Below are positions 1 through 6,608 of a stretch of DNA of 7,854 nucleotides, piece by piece (position 1 is the stretch's first letter; every line of letters begins with the position of its first letter). This DNA is from Gammaproteobacteria bacterium (GTDB taxonomy: Bacteria > Pseudomonadota > Gammaproteobacteria > Pseudomonadales > UBA3067), in contig JAHRVS010000254.1 in assembly GCA_019090565.1 (NCBI GenBank), forward strand, positions 1 to 7,854. Reading direction: 5' to 3'. The notes below the pieces were generated by a model, which saw only the letters and a list, made by a program, of their open reading frames with translations, was not told the DNA's origin and searched no databases. The translations under genes were made by a program, and so were the position numbers.

Positions 1-62
1 ATTCCACAAAGGCATATCTCTATCATCGGCAGCTCACAAAATATGTTTAAGGCTATCTGCAC

Positions 63-1097
63 ATGAATCAACTACAAATCACCCTGCCAGATGACTGGCA
101 CCTCCACTTAAGGGATGCAGAAAGCTTAAAGAGTACCGTGCCTGCCACTGCTCGGTGCTTTGGTCGGGCTATCATTATGCCCAACCTTCAGCTTCCTATT
201 ACCAATACAGAGCAGGCAGAAGCCTATAAGCAGCGCATCGTGACCAACACCCCGCCAAGCTCCACCTTCACCCCGCTAATGACCCTCTACCTCACAGACA
301 ACACCCCTGCCAGCGAAATAAAGAAAGCCCATAACAGTGGTTTTGTATACGGTGCAAAACTCTACCCGGCAGGCGCCACCACTAATTCTGATTCGGGCGT
401 CACCGATGTCAATAAAATCTCAAGTGCAATCGAAGCCATGGAAGCCTTGGGTATGCCGCTACTTGTACATGGTGAGGTTACCCAAACAGATATCGATATC
501 TTTGACCGGGAAGCCGTCTTTATCGATACGATTTTGAAGCCGCTCAAACAGAAATTTCCAAAACTGAAACTAATACTCGAGCATATCACCACAGAAGAAG
601 CCGTTAGATTCATTGAAAACAGCGATAACACCGTCGCAGCGACCATTACCGCCCACCACCTTCTCTACAACAGAAACCATATGCTCGTGGGGGGCATCAA
701 GCCTCATTATTACTGCCTGCCTATACTCAAACGAAATCGTCACCAGCAGGCTTTAATTTCTGCCGCCATCAGTGGCAACCCAAAGTTTTTCCTGGGTACC
801 GATAGCGCGCCCCATACGCAACTCGCCAAAGAAAGCGCCTGTGGTTGCGCCGGGTGCTATACGGCACCCACTGCCATCGAACTCTATGCCGAGGTGTTTG
901 ACACCCACAACGCCCTTGATAAACTTGAAGGATTCGCTAGCTTTTTCGGCCCCGATTTCTATGGTTTACCCAGAAACACCCAAACACTCACTTTGATTCG
1001 CAAGCCCTGGACTGTACCTGCCTCGCTAGATATGGCCGGCGAAACACTGATCCCGCTTCGCGCGAACGAAGAGCTTGCATGGCAAATCGCCAACTAG
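63..1097 (+). CDS. pyrC: Dihydroorotase, class II (PyrC)
   Basis: Catalyses the reversible cyclisation of N-carbamoyl-aspartate to dihydroorotate, the third step of de novo pyrimidine synthesis, in the cytosol. The 344-residue length is normal for the short, E. coli-type (class II) enzyme. The zinc-site residues are all visible: H13 and H15 in WHLHLR, K99 (the lysine carboxylated in this family) in GAKLYPAG, H136 in LVHGE, H174 in LEHIT and D247 in GTDSAPH. Each lies three residues before its E. coli counterpart. The C-terminal GCAGCYTAP segment, with its extra cysteines, is a common variant outside the enterics. The ATG at 63 has a TAAGG-type ribosome binding site about 10 bases upstream, and the protein begins directly with the family N-terminus. 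Only 62 bases precede it, so its promoter cannot be judged. It leads the rnt-rdsA cluster. Family call is essentially certain. Confidence 0.97.
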   Translation: MNQLQITLPDDWHLHLRDAESLKSTVPATARCFGRAIIMPNLQLPITNTEQAEAYKQRIVTNTPPSSTFTPLMTLYLTDNTPASEIKKAHNSGFVYGAKLYPAGATTNSDSGVTDVNKISSAIEAMEALGMPLLVHGEVTQTDIDIFDREAVFIDTILKPLKQKFPKLKLILEHITTEEAVRFIENSDNTVAATITAHHLLYNRNHMLVGGIKPHYYCLPILKRNRHQQALISAAISGNPKFFLGTDSAPHTQLAKESACGCAGCYTAPTAIELYAEVFDTHNALDKLEGFASFFGPDFYGLPRNTQTLTLIRKPWTVPASLDMAGETLIPLRANEELAWQIAN

Positions 1098-1148
1098 AAC
1101 CCCCTATTCCCTACTATATTCACTACTAAATAAGACTGAGCCTTTTTA

Positions 1149-1775
1149 ATGAGCGACGAAACCTACCCCTTGATAGCCAGCCGATTTCGCGGATTTTTAC
1201 CCGTCGTTATCGATGTAGAAACAGGCGGCTTTAATGCAAACACCGATGCCTTGCTGGAGGTCGCCGCCGTCTGCCTAACTATGAATGATGCAGGCATCAT
1301 GGAAATCGAAAGCGAGCATTTTTACAACGTACAGCCCTTCATCGGCGCTAATATTGAAGAAGCCGCACTCAAATTTACTGGCATAGATCCACACAACCCA
1401 CTACGCTCTGCAGTCAACGAGCACAAAGCGATGACAAATATTCTTGGGCCGATTAGAGCGGCCGTTAAACGCAACCATTGCACCCGCGCAATCTTAGTAG
1501 GACACAATGCCACCTTTGATTTGTCTTTTATCAACGCGGCAGTGGAGCGCTGTAAAATAAAACGCAATCCCTTTCACCCTTTTTCAGCATTTGATACCGC
1601 TTCTCTTGCTGGGCTGGCCTACGGGCAAACCGTTCTAGCCAAAGCCTGTGAGGCTGCGGAAATCCCCTTTGAGCCCGCCCATGCGCATAGCGCCATTTAT
1701 GATTGCAGAGTAACGGCTGAACTGTTCTGCAAGATTGTCAATCGCTGGAAAGACCTTGGTGGCTGGCCCGATTAG
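1149..1775 (+). CDS. rnt: Ribonuclease T (DEDDh 3'-5' exoribonuclease)
   Basis: RNase T trims the 3' ends of tRNA precursors (including end turnover of the CCA tail), 5S and 23S rRNA and other small stable RNAs, and acts as a homodimer in the cytosol. The 208-residue length fits the family. The DEDDh catalytic set is complete: D22 and E24 in IDVETGG, D124 in HNATFDLSF, H180 in AHAHSA and D185 in YDCR, one residue before the E. coli numbering. Basic residues that would contact RNA are present, for example the KRNH and KIKRN stretches near 108 and 136-140. The gene starts 51 bp after pyrC with only a weak GAG-type ribosome binding site and no terminator between them, so co-transcription is likely. 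A pyrC-rnt pairing is also remembered from pseudomonads. No oddities seen. Confidence 0.96.
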   Translation: MSDETYPLIASRFRGFLPVVIDVETGGFNANTDALLEVAAVCLTMNDAGIMEIESEHFYNVQPFIGANIEEAALKFTGIDPHNPLRSAVNEHKAMTNILGPIRAAVKRNHCTRAILVGHNATFDLSFINAAVERCKIKRNPFHPFSAFDTASLAGLAYGQTVLAKACEAAEIPFEPAHAHSAIYDCRVTAELFCKIVNRWKDLGGWPD

Positions 1776-1802
1776 CACACAACTCAAAGAGAAAACAATC
1801 CA

Positions 1803-2993
1803 TTGAAGGCAAATACTTATGACGCTGTCATTATTGGCGGCGGCGCTGCTGGCTTATTTTGCGCATCGCAGCTCGCTCAACGCAAAAACACCGTATTAGT
1901 GTTAGAAAGAACCAGCAAGATCGGAAAAAAAATACTGATGTCTGGCGGCGGGCGCTGTAACTTTACCAACATGTATGCCGAACCAGAAAATTTCCTTTCT
2001 GAAAACCCGCACTACTGCAAATCAGCCTTGAATGGCTACACCCAATGGGATTTCATCGAACTGGTTGAACGGTATAACATCCCCTATCACGAAAAGAAGC
2101 TCGGCCAATTGTTTTGTGACAACAGCTCGAAAGACATCCTTGATATGCTGGTGGCGGAATGTGATGCACATGGTGTCGAAATAAACACTCAATGTGAAAT
2201 CTCCGCCATTGAAAAGCCAAACCACTACGAGATACAAAGTAACCTAGGGGTATTTAAAACACCTGCACTCATCGTTGCCTGTGGCGGCTTATCCATCCCC
2301 AGCATGGGTGTGACCTCATTCGGTTATGAAGTGGCGCAGCAATTTGGTATGCAGGTACTTCCTACACGGCCCGGCCTTGTACCATTTACCTTTAGTGATG
2401 GCATTAAAAGTTTAAGCAACAAGCTCAGCGGTCTTTCCATTGATGTCGAGTTATCCAATAAACGCCAATCATTTCGGGAAAACATTCTTTTTACCCACAG
2501 AGGGTTAAGCGGGCCAGCCGTTTTACAGCTTTCATCATATTGGGAAGTTTGCGAAAGTATTTCGTTAAATTTACTCCCCGATACCAGCGTTATCGACTGG
2601 CTAATAGAAAGCAAAACCAAACAGGCTAAAACCCGATTAAAAAACGTTATATCTGAAAAGCTGCCAAAAAACCTGGTCGCGGAGCTTGAAAACTTATGGT
2701 GGCCCACTGATACACAAACACCCTTAGCAGAATTCAGCCACCAGAAACTCAACGACATTGCTAAAAACCTTTCAGCATGGCAACTAAAGCCTTCCGGAAC
2801 AGAAGGCTACCGTACAGCAGAAGTTACCCTTGGTGGCGTAGACACAAATGGGCTTTCTTCAAAAACAATGGAAAGCAAACAAGAAAATGGATTGTTTTTT
2901 ATTGGTGAGGTGGTGGATGTCACTGGGCATTTAGGCGGGTTTAATTTTCAATGGGCCTGGGCATCGGGTTACGCAGCGGCTCAGGCTTTATAA
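1803..2993 (+). CDS. rdsA: YhiN/HI0933-family flavoprotein, likely 23S rRNA dihydrouridine synthase RdsA
   Basis: Member of the NAD(P)/FAD-dependent oxidoreductase family typified by E. coli YhiN and H. influenzae HI0933. From memory, YhiN has recently been assigned as RdsA, the flavoenzyme that makes dihydrouridine 2449 in 23S rRNA; that role is transferred here by family. Visible motifs in order: the dinucleotide-binding glycines at 12-17 (GGGAAG), the family signature SGGGRCNFTN at 48-57, THRGLSGPA at 231-239, VTLGGV at 341-346, and the FAD-binding C-terminal block at 363-389 with GEVVDVTGHLGG and WAWASG. The 396-residue length is normal. The start is TTG at 1803, chosen because it lies just before the Rossmann strand (YDAVIIGGG) and follows an AAAGAGA ribosome binding site. 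It begins 27 bp after rnt, so translation in one operon with an RNA-maturation gene fits an rRNA-modification job. Family call strong, exact reaction inferred. Confidence 0.9.
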   Translation: MKANTYDAVIIGGGAAGLFCASQLAQRKNTVLVLERTSKIGKKILMSGGGRCNFTNMYAEPENFLSENPHYCKSALNGYTQWDFIELVERYNIPYHEKKLGQLFCDNSSKDILDMLVAECDAHGVEINTQCEISAIEKPNHYEIQSNLGVFKTPALIVACGGLSIPSMGVTSFGYEVAQQFGMQVLPTRPGLVPFTFSDGIKSLSNKLSGLSIDVELSNKRQSFRENILFTHRGLSGPAVLQLSSYWEVCESISLNLLPDTSVIDWLIESKTKQAKTRLKNVISEKLPKNLVAELENLWWPTDTQTPLAEFSHQKLNDIAKNLSAWQLKPSGTEGYRTAEVTLGGVDTNGLSSKTMESKQENGLFFIGEVVDVTGHLGGFNFQWAWASGYAAAQAL

Positions 2994-3037
2994 AAACCAC
3001 TATCTATTCTATTGCTGGTACATCATAAAATCTCATA

Positions 3038-3068
3038 GCGGGTGCGCCTTTTTAAACGCACCCACCGC
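3038..3068. terminator. Hairpin in the convergent rdsA / transporter gap
   Basis: The 81-bp gap between the two convergent genes holds a perfect 7-bp inverted repeat, GGGTGCG (3040-3046) and CGCACCC (3057-3063). The loop is 10 bases, and there is a further imperfect GC/GC extension outside. It is well placed to end transcription from either side, but no clear T-run follows on either strand, so it is a weak intrinsic terminator or only a transcript-stabilising stem. Confidence 0.4.
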
Positions 3069-3074
3069 TTCCTA

Positions 3075-4541
3075 TTAGTGCACCTCAATAAGCTGCACAG
3101 ACCCGTCCGGCATAATCTCAGCCATTGTCCCTTGCGGCTCATCCAGAAACATTGCACACAACGCCGCAAAAGCGATGCAGCCTGCAATCGTCAAGAAGAA
3201 AACCGAGGGGGAGACAAAGGAAAAGACCGTTAGGAATATAACCGCTCCGATGTTTCCATAGGCACCCACCATGCCCGCAATTTGCCCAGTAAGGCGTCGT
3301 TTTATCAACGGCACCACGGCAAACACGCAACCGGCAGCAGAGCCAATAAAGAAAGAGCACAGCATCATTGTCGCAACGGCCAATGCGATAGGCCAATCTG
3401 CAGTGATGAGTGACATCAAGAAAAAACCGACCGTAGCGCCACAAAGCAAGACAACCAAAGACGTTTTACGCCCAAACTTATCACTGATAAAACCGCCTGA
3501 TGGGCAAGAAAATACGTCGATGACTGCAAACGAAGCGCCGAATAGCCCCGCCAATGCAACAGGAATAAGAAAAACATCCTTAAAAAACAAAGGCAGCATT
3601 GACACTACCGCAAGCTCAGCGCCAAAGGTAACGGCATAGGCAACACTTAATATAGCAACCTGCTTGAATTTGTATTGCATAATCTCATCAACAGGCTTCA
3701 CGAATAATTCTTCATTCACTTTGTAAAGATGATAAGTCTGAAATAAGTAAAGCCCAATCAGCAGCGCATAAATGATCATTGCCACCATGTCACTGACAAT
3801 GCCTAACATGCTGACCTTCCAGTTCAACACAGCCAGAGCGCCAAACATCGGAATATTCATCAACACACAAAAGAAAAAATCACGCGTACTTGTCAGTTCA
3901 AGACCACCTGATTTATTCGGTTTAAAATACGTCGAGCCAGCCGGCGTATCGCGCACAGCCCGATAAAAAAAACCAGCAAAAACCAATGCTACCACGCCGG
4001 TACAAGCCGTTGCGTAGCGCCAACCGTCCTCACCACCAAAATACAGGGCCAACGTGGGCAATGTCACTGCCGCTACTGCGGAACCCACATTCCCCATACC
4101 CTTATAAATACCTTCTGCTAGACCCAACTGCTTGGCTGGATACCACTCACTGATCAAGCGAATCCCAATCACAAAACCCGCACCAACAAAACCAAGTAAA
4201 AAGCGTGCTAAAGCCAACACCTCAAAGCTGGTTGCCGACGCAAAGAAGAAACACAATACAGCTGTTGCCAGTAACATCAAGGTATAGGTCCTGCGAGGAC
4301 CATAGCTATCCACCAACATGCCGGTCACAATTCGCGCAGGAATGGTCAATGCGACATTGAGAATAAGAAGCGTTTTGATCTGTTGATCAGTCAAGCCCAT
4401 CGATTCTTGAATCATGCTCAACAAAGGCGCATGGCTAAACCAAACCAGAAAGGTGACGAAGAAAGCCATCCATGTCATATGTAAAACTTTGGCGCGCCCA
4501 CTAAACGACAGGAAGTTGCTCCTAAGTGTCGATTCGCTCAT
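3075..4541 (-). CDS. MFS transporter of the nitrate/nitrite porter (NNP/NarK-like) family, atypical signature residues
   Basis: Inner-membrane major facilitator transporter. Family evidence: both NNP signature stretches are recognisable. The first is in the fifth helix (about 140-157, GIYKGMGNVGSAV), the second near 413-432 (KRRLTGQIAGMVGAYGNIG), and the first substrate arginine is R70 in the second helix (IPARIVTG). Hydrophobic segments suggest six N-terminal helices (about 20-195), two extra helices (about 221-240 and 250-272) and six C-terminal helices (292-466), that is 14 rather than 12. The second conserved arginine, normally in an ARPxGG-type motif, is replaced by C346 (FSCPSGG). Nitrate or nitrite transport is therefore the family default but doubtful here; no nitrate-reductase genes are in view. 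The ATG at 4541 has a GGAG ribosome binding site 7 bases upstream (4549-4552). The gene is transcribed alone, convergent with rdsA and divergent from alaA, with a leader that may be about 200 bases long. Confidence 0.85.
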   Translation of the reverse strand: MSESTLRSNFLSFSGRAKVLHMTWMAFFVTFLVWFSHAPLLSMIQESMGLTDQQIKTLLILNVALTIPARIVTGMLVDSYGPRRTYTLMLLATAVLCFFFASATSFEVLALARFLLGFVGAGFVIGIRLISEWYPAKQLGLAEGIYKGMGNVGSAVAAVTLPTLALYFGGEDGWRYATACTGVVALVFAGFFYRAVRDTPAGSTYFKPNKSGGLELTSTRDFFFCVLMNIPMFGALAVLNWKVSMLGIVSDMVAMIIYALLIGLYLFQTYHLYKVNEELFVKPVDEIMQYKFKQVAILSVAYAVTFGAELAVVSMLPLFFKDVFLIPVALAGLFGASFAVIDVFSCPSGGFISDKFGRKTSLVVLLCGATVGFFLMSLITADWPIALAVATMMLCSFFIGSAAGCVFAVVPLIKRRLTGQIAGMVGAYGNIGAVIFLTVFSFVSPSVFFLTIAGCIAFAALCAMFLDEPQGTMAEIMPDGSVQLIEVH

Positions 4542-4653
4542 TCATATACTCCAACGTGTATTTAATATCAGATACGCCAATAAGCAAAAATCGGGCCTAC
4601 TTAGCATTCCTATGAATAACAGTCGCCAGCGGAGGTATTCTTGAGCCTTTTTG

Positions 4654-4677
4654 GTGCTCTGTGACACCTTAACCCCC
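4654..4677. repeat. Imperfect 24-bp direct repeat, copy B (transporter leader)
   Basis: Matches the copy at 4715-4738 at 19 of 24 positions when aligned without gaps. Shared blocks on the plus strand are TGCTCT, TGACA and TAACCCCC. The two copies start 61 bp apart, about six helical turns. It lies about 115 bp upstream of the transporter ATG and downstream of the candidate promoter, hence in the untranslated leader if that promoter is used. Copy B can also form a small GGTG/CACC stem that copy A cannot. Confidence 0.6.
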
Positions 4678-4714
4678 TTTCTGGAGCGCCCATAGACGGA
4701 AATACGATTAAAAA

Positions 4715-4738
4715 CTGCTCTCTGACAAAATAACCCCC
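4715..4738. repeat. Imperfect 24-bp direct repeat, copy A (transporter leader)
   Basis: Upstream partner of the repeat at 4654-4677, differing at five positions (first base, eighth base and a three-base block in the middle). On the transporter strand each copy reads GGGGGTTA, then TGTCA, then AGAGCA. It starts about 20 bp downstream of the candidate -10 box. It could be a protein-binding site used in tandem, a leader RNA element, or the trace of a small local duplication. Confidence 0.6.
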
Positions 4739-4748
4739 TCCTGAAAAA

Positions 4749-4775
4749 ATAAGCGGCATTATACGCTTCGCTTAT
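4749..4775 (-). promoter_or_regulatory. Candidate transporter promoter: perfect -10 inside a 7-bp dyad
   Basis: On the minus strand, 4763-4758 reads TATAAT, a perfect sigma-70 -10 box. It sits near the centre of a perfect inverted repeat, ATAAGCG (4749-4755) and CGCTTAT (4769-4775), with 13 bp between arms, which is typical operator geometry. No good -35 hexamer is seen at 16-18 bp, so the promoter may be weak or activator-dependent. A start near 4751 would give a leader of about 210 bases before the ATG at 4541. Confidence 0.5.
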
Positions 4776-4808
4776 AGTCCCGACACACATTAATAGGGCC
4801 CACCAGCA

Positions 4809-5000
4809 ATGAAAACACCGAAACAGAACCGCGCAGACGACAAATGCGACGCTGACACCCGTAAATATGCACAGCAAGACAGAGCCGCCGTACACTACTC
4901 CTCTTTGGCAGCAAAGCAAAGAAGTGCTATACACAACCTGCTCGCCGAGCAACATAGAGAACCAGAGCGTCTTTTCACCATGTGGCGCACCGTCATCTGA
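4809..5000 (+). CDS. Doubtful small hypothetical ORF, 63 residues
   Basis: An ATG-initiated frame encoding a hydrophilic, charged 63-residue protein (begins MKTPKQNRADDK, ends TMWRTVI). It has no hydrophobic segment, no signal peptide and no motif I recognise. In its favour: the codon and amino-acid make-up looks protein-like, whereas the opposite strand here reads as a cysteine- and tryptophan-rich jumble typical of non-coding frames. Against it: no convincing ribosome binding site (the nearest AGGG is about 12 bases upstream), no family resemblance, and a position in a regulatory-looking gap. It could be a remnant of a decayed gene. Listed so that it can be tested. Confidence 0.2.
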   Translation: MKTPKQNRADDKCDADTRKYAQQDRAAVHYSSLAAKQRSAIHNLLAEQHREPERLFTMWRTVI

Positions 5001-5104
5001 CACAGGCCAGCTCTTTGCACCAAAAGCAATCAGCTGCGCCTTAAGCCCCTCCCATTCAACCGACCCAAAAAGGTCCGTGTTTAGTAACGAAAAAAAATAA
5101 AAAC

Positions 5105-5126
5105 GAAAGTTAAACCTGAAAGTTAA
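5105..5126. repeat. Short tandem sites GAAAGTTAA x2 upstream of alaA
   Basis: Two perfect 9-bp copies of GAAAGTTAA (5105-5113 and 5118-5126), 13 bp apart start to start, lie about 27 bp upstream of the TATCAT hexamer at 5153-5158. Tandem short sites placed where a -35 box would be expected can be activator sites, but two 9-mers in an AT-rich tract may also arise by chance. Confidence 0.3.
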
Positions 5127-5256
5127 GTCAAAGGGACCCTAAAGGCTTTACTTATCATCAAGAGTCTTTTTGGCAGGGAAGCGCATACCCAACAGCATCT
5201 TCCTACGGAACCATTTCCGAGCTAAACTGTGTCCATCCGCTGCCCTTGAAAAAAAC

Positions 5257-5291
5257 AAGCGCGCTACTGACTATAGGTTCGGCGCGTTTTT
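5257..5291 (+). terminator. Terminator-like hairpin in the alaA leader (possible attenuator)
   Basis: Bases 5257-5265 pair with 5281-5289 in a 9-bp stem with two G-T wobbles around a perfect CGCGC/GCGCG core. The loop is 15 bases, and the T-run 5287-5291 forms the distal edge of the stem. It lies 73 bases before the alaA start, so it could attenuate alaA transcription or end a short upstream transcript. The long loop and the short free T-run make it weaker than a standard terminator. Confidence 0.3.
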
Positions 5292-5363
5292 GCCATGACC
5301 TCTCACTACCATGACGGCAACGCATCACTGGCGCATCTAATAAAAAATCTTCCTGAGTAAATC

Positions 5364-6608
5364 GTGAAAAAAACCAAAAAATCGTCAAAACTTGATAATG
5401 TCTGTTACGACATTCGCGGCCCTGTGCTCGATAAAGCGCACCAGATGGAAGAAGAAGGCCACCAGGTTATAAAGCTAAATATTGGCAATCCCGCTCCCTT
5501 CGGTTTTGACGCGCCCGAGGATATCCTTAGGGATGTCATTCATCACCTACCACAATCAGTGGGCTATTCAGACTCCAAAGGCCTCTACTCCGCCCGCACC
5601 GCCATCATGCAGCAGTATCAAACGCTCGGCGTCGCGCATGTTGCCATTGATGACATCTTTCTTGGTAACGGTGTCAGCGAGCTAATTGTGATGTCTATGC
5701 AGGCATTGCTTGAGAACAAAGATGAGATTTTGATACCCGCGCCTGACTACCCATTGTGGACCGCAGCGGTGTCTTTATCAGGCGGCAAGCCCATGCACTA
5801 CCTCTGTAATGAAGCCGACAACTGGTACCCCGATCTGAAGGACATCGAAAACAAGATATCCCCTCGCACTCGCGGCATTGTCATTATTAACCCAAACAAT
5901 CCAACCGGTGCCGTGTACCCAGAGGCGCTCCTCAAACAAATCGTCAAGCTCGCCAAAAAGCACGATTTAATCATTTTTGCCGATGAAATATACGACAAGA
6001 TCCTCTATGACAGCGCGTCGCACACCTGCCTTGCCAGTTTGTGTAAAAATCAATTATGTGTGTCATTTAACGGTTTATCTAAGAGTTATCGCGTTGCCGG
6101 GTTTCGCGCCGGCTGGATGCTAGTCAGTGGCGCCAAAGACACAGCGAGAGATTACATGGATGGCCTCAACATGCTGGCCTCAATGCGCCTGTGCGCAAAT
6201 GTACCTGCACAAAATGCGATCCAAACGGCCTTGGGTGGCTACCAAAGCATTAACGATTTAGTGCTGCCTGCGGGACGACTAGGTAAACAACGAGACCTAG
6301 CCTGGGAATTACTCACAAATATCCCTGGAGTCAGCTGCGTAAAGCCCAAATCTGCACTGTACCTGTTTATTAGGCTCGATCCCGACACCTACCCAATAGA
6401 TGACGATGAGCAGTTTGCACTGGCCCTGTTGCTACAAGAAAAGGTACTGCTTGTGCATGGCAGCGCTTTCAACTGGCCTAAAAATAACCATTTTCGTATC
6501 GTCTTTTTACCCACTGAGGATGAACTACGAGAGGCCATACACCGTATCGCTGACTTTCTCGGGCGCTACCGTAAACAAGCAAAATCGAAGACTACAGGAG
6601 AGACATGA
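5364..6608 (+). CDS. alaA: Alanine aminotransferase AlaA (glutamate-pyruvate transaminase)
   Basis: PLP-dependent fold-type I aminotransferase of the E. coli AlaA (YfbQ) type, transferring the amino group from glutamate to pyruvate to make alanine in the cytosol. Near-verbatim family blocks are visible: SSKLDNVCYDIRGPV (7-21), NIGNPAPFGFDAP (39-51), PAPDYPLWTAAVSL (125-138), NPNNPTGAV (176-184, N179 contacting PLP), FADEIYDKILYD (205-216, D207 and Y210), the Schiff-base lysine K240 in FNGLSKSYRVAG, and the carboxylate-binding R378 in HFRIV. The GTG start at 5364 is preferred because the N-terminus then aligns with E. coli AlaA and an in-frame TAA at 5358-5360 blocks any earlier start. The ribosome binding site is poor (TGAG, 6 bases upstream), which may mean coupling to the upstream ORF. 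The 414-residue length includes about ten extra basic residues at the C-terminus. Its stop overlaps the next gene. Confidence 0.95.
   Translation: MKKTKKSSKLDNVCYDIRGPVLDKAHQMEEEGHQVIKLNIGNPAPFGFDAPEDILRDVIHHLPQSVGYSDSKGLYSARTAIMQQYQTLGVAHVAIDDIFLGNGVSELIVMSMQALLENKDEILIPAPDYPLWTAAVSLSGGKPMHYLCNEADNWYPDLKDIENKISPRTRGIVIINPNNPTGAVYPEALLKQIVKLAKKHDLIIFADEIYDKILYDSASHTCLASLCKNQLCVSFNGLSKSYRVAGFRAGWMLVSGAKDTARDYMDGLNMLASMRLCANVPAQNAIQTALGGYQSINDLVLPAGRLGKQRDLAWELLTNIPGVSCVKPKSALYLFIRLDPDTYPIDDDEQFALALLLQEKVLLVHGSAFNWPKNNHFRIVFLPTEDELREAIHRIADFLGRYRKQAKSKTTGET
6596..6600 (+). promoter_or_regulatory. AGGAG ribosome binding site inside the end of alaA
   Basis: A strong AGGAG lies within the last codons of alaA, 4 bases before the ATG at 6605. 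Together with the ATGA overlap of start and stop, it fixes the start of the HicB-like gene and shows the two are translationally coupled. Confidence 0.75.

Larger units (their letters stand above)
4776..5363. other. Gene-poor intergenic stretch upstream of alaA
   Basis: No recognised gene is present on either strand. Contents I can point to: the doubtful 63-residue frame at 4809-5000; an A-rich tract at 5088-5104; a 9-bp direct repeat GAAAGTTAA at 5105-5113 and 5118-5126; a TATCAT -10-like hexamer at 5153-5158 without a good -35; a hairpin with a T-run at 5257-5291; and a 21-codon upstream ORF at 5295-5360 ending just before the alaA GTG. It probably carries the alaA promoter and a leader of up to about 200 bases. 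No tRNA or known riboswitch was recognised. Confidence 0.5.

Noticed and set aside
1..62. The 3' end of an upstream gene or a pyrC attenuation hairpin
   Set aside because: Too little sequence to assign a reading frame, and the enteric pyrC leader hairpin is not recognisable.
2324..2758. Minus-strand 144-residue frame inside rdsA
   Set aside because: Antisense shadow of a well-supported gene; serine- and leucine-rich with no recognisable motif.
3271..3639. Plus-strand 122-residue frame inside the transporter gene
   Set aside because: Antisense shadow of a clear membrane-protein gene; low-complexity composition and no family.
4542..5003. Minus-strand 153-residue open frame ending at the transporter start codon
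   Set aside because: The product is an irregular mix rich in Cys, Trp and Phe with no domain or ribosome binding site, typical of an antisense frame. It also runs through the promoter-like dyad and the direct repeats.
5062..5075. GACC/GGTC hairpin around an A-run as a terminator
   Set aside because: Only a 4-bp stem, and the T-run needed in the minus direction lies in the loop, not after the stem.
4867..5100. Plus-strand 77-residue frame overlapping the doubtful 63-residue frame
   Set aside because: No ribosome binding site and no protein-like pattern; it ends in the A-rich tract.
5295..5363. ATG at 5295 as the true start of alaA
   Set aside because: It is in frame, but an in-frame TAA at 5358-5360 separates it from alaA, and the GTG at 5364 gives the expected family N-terminus.
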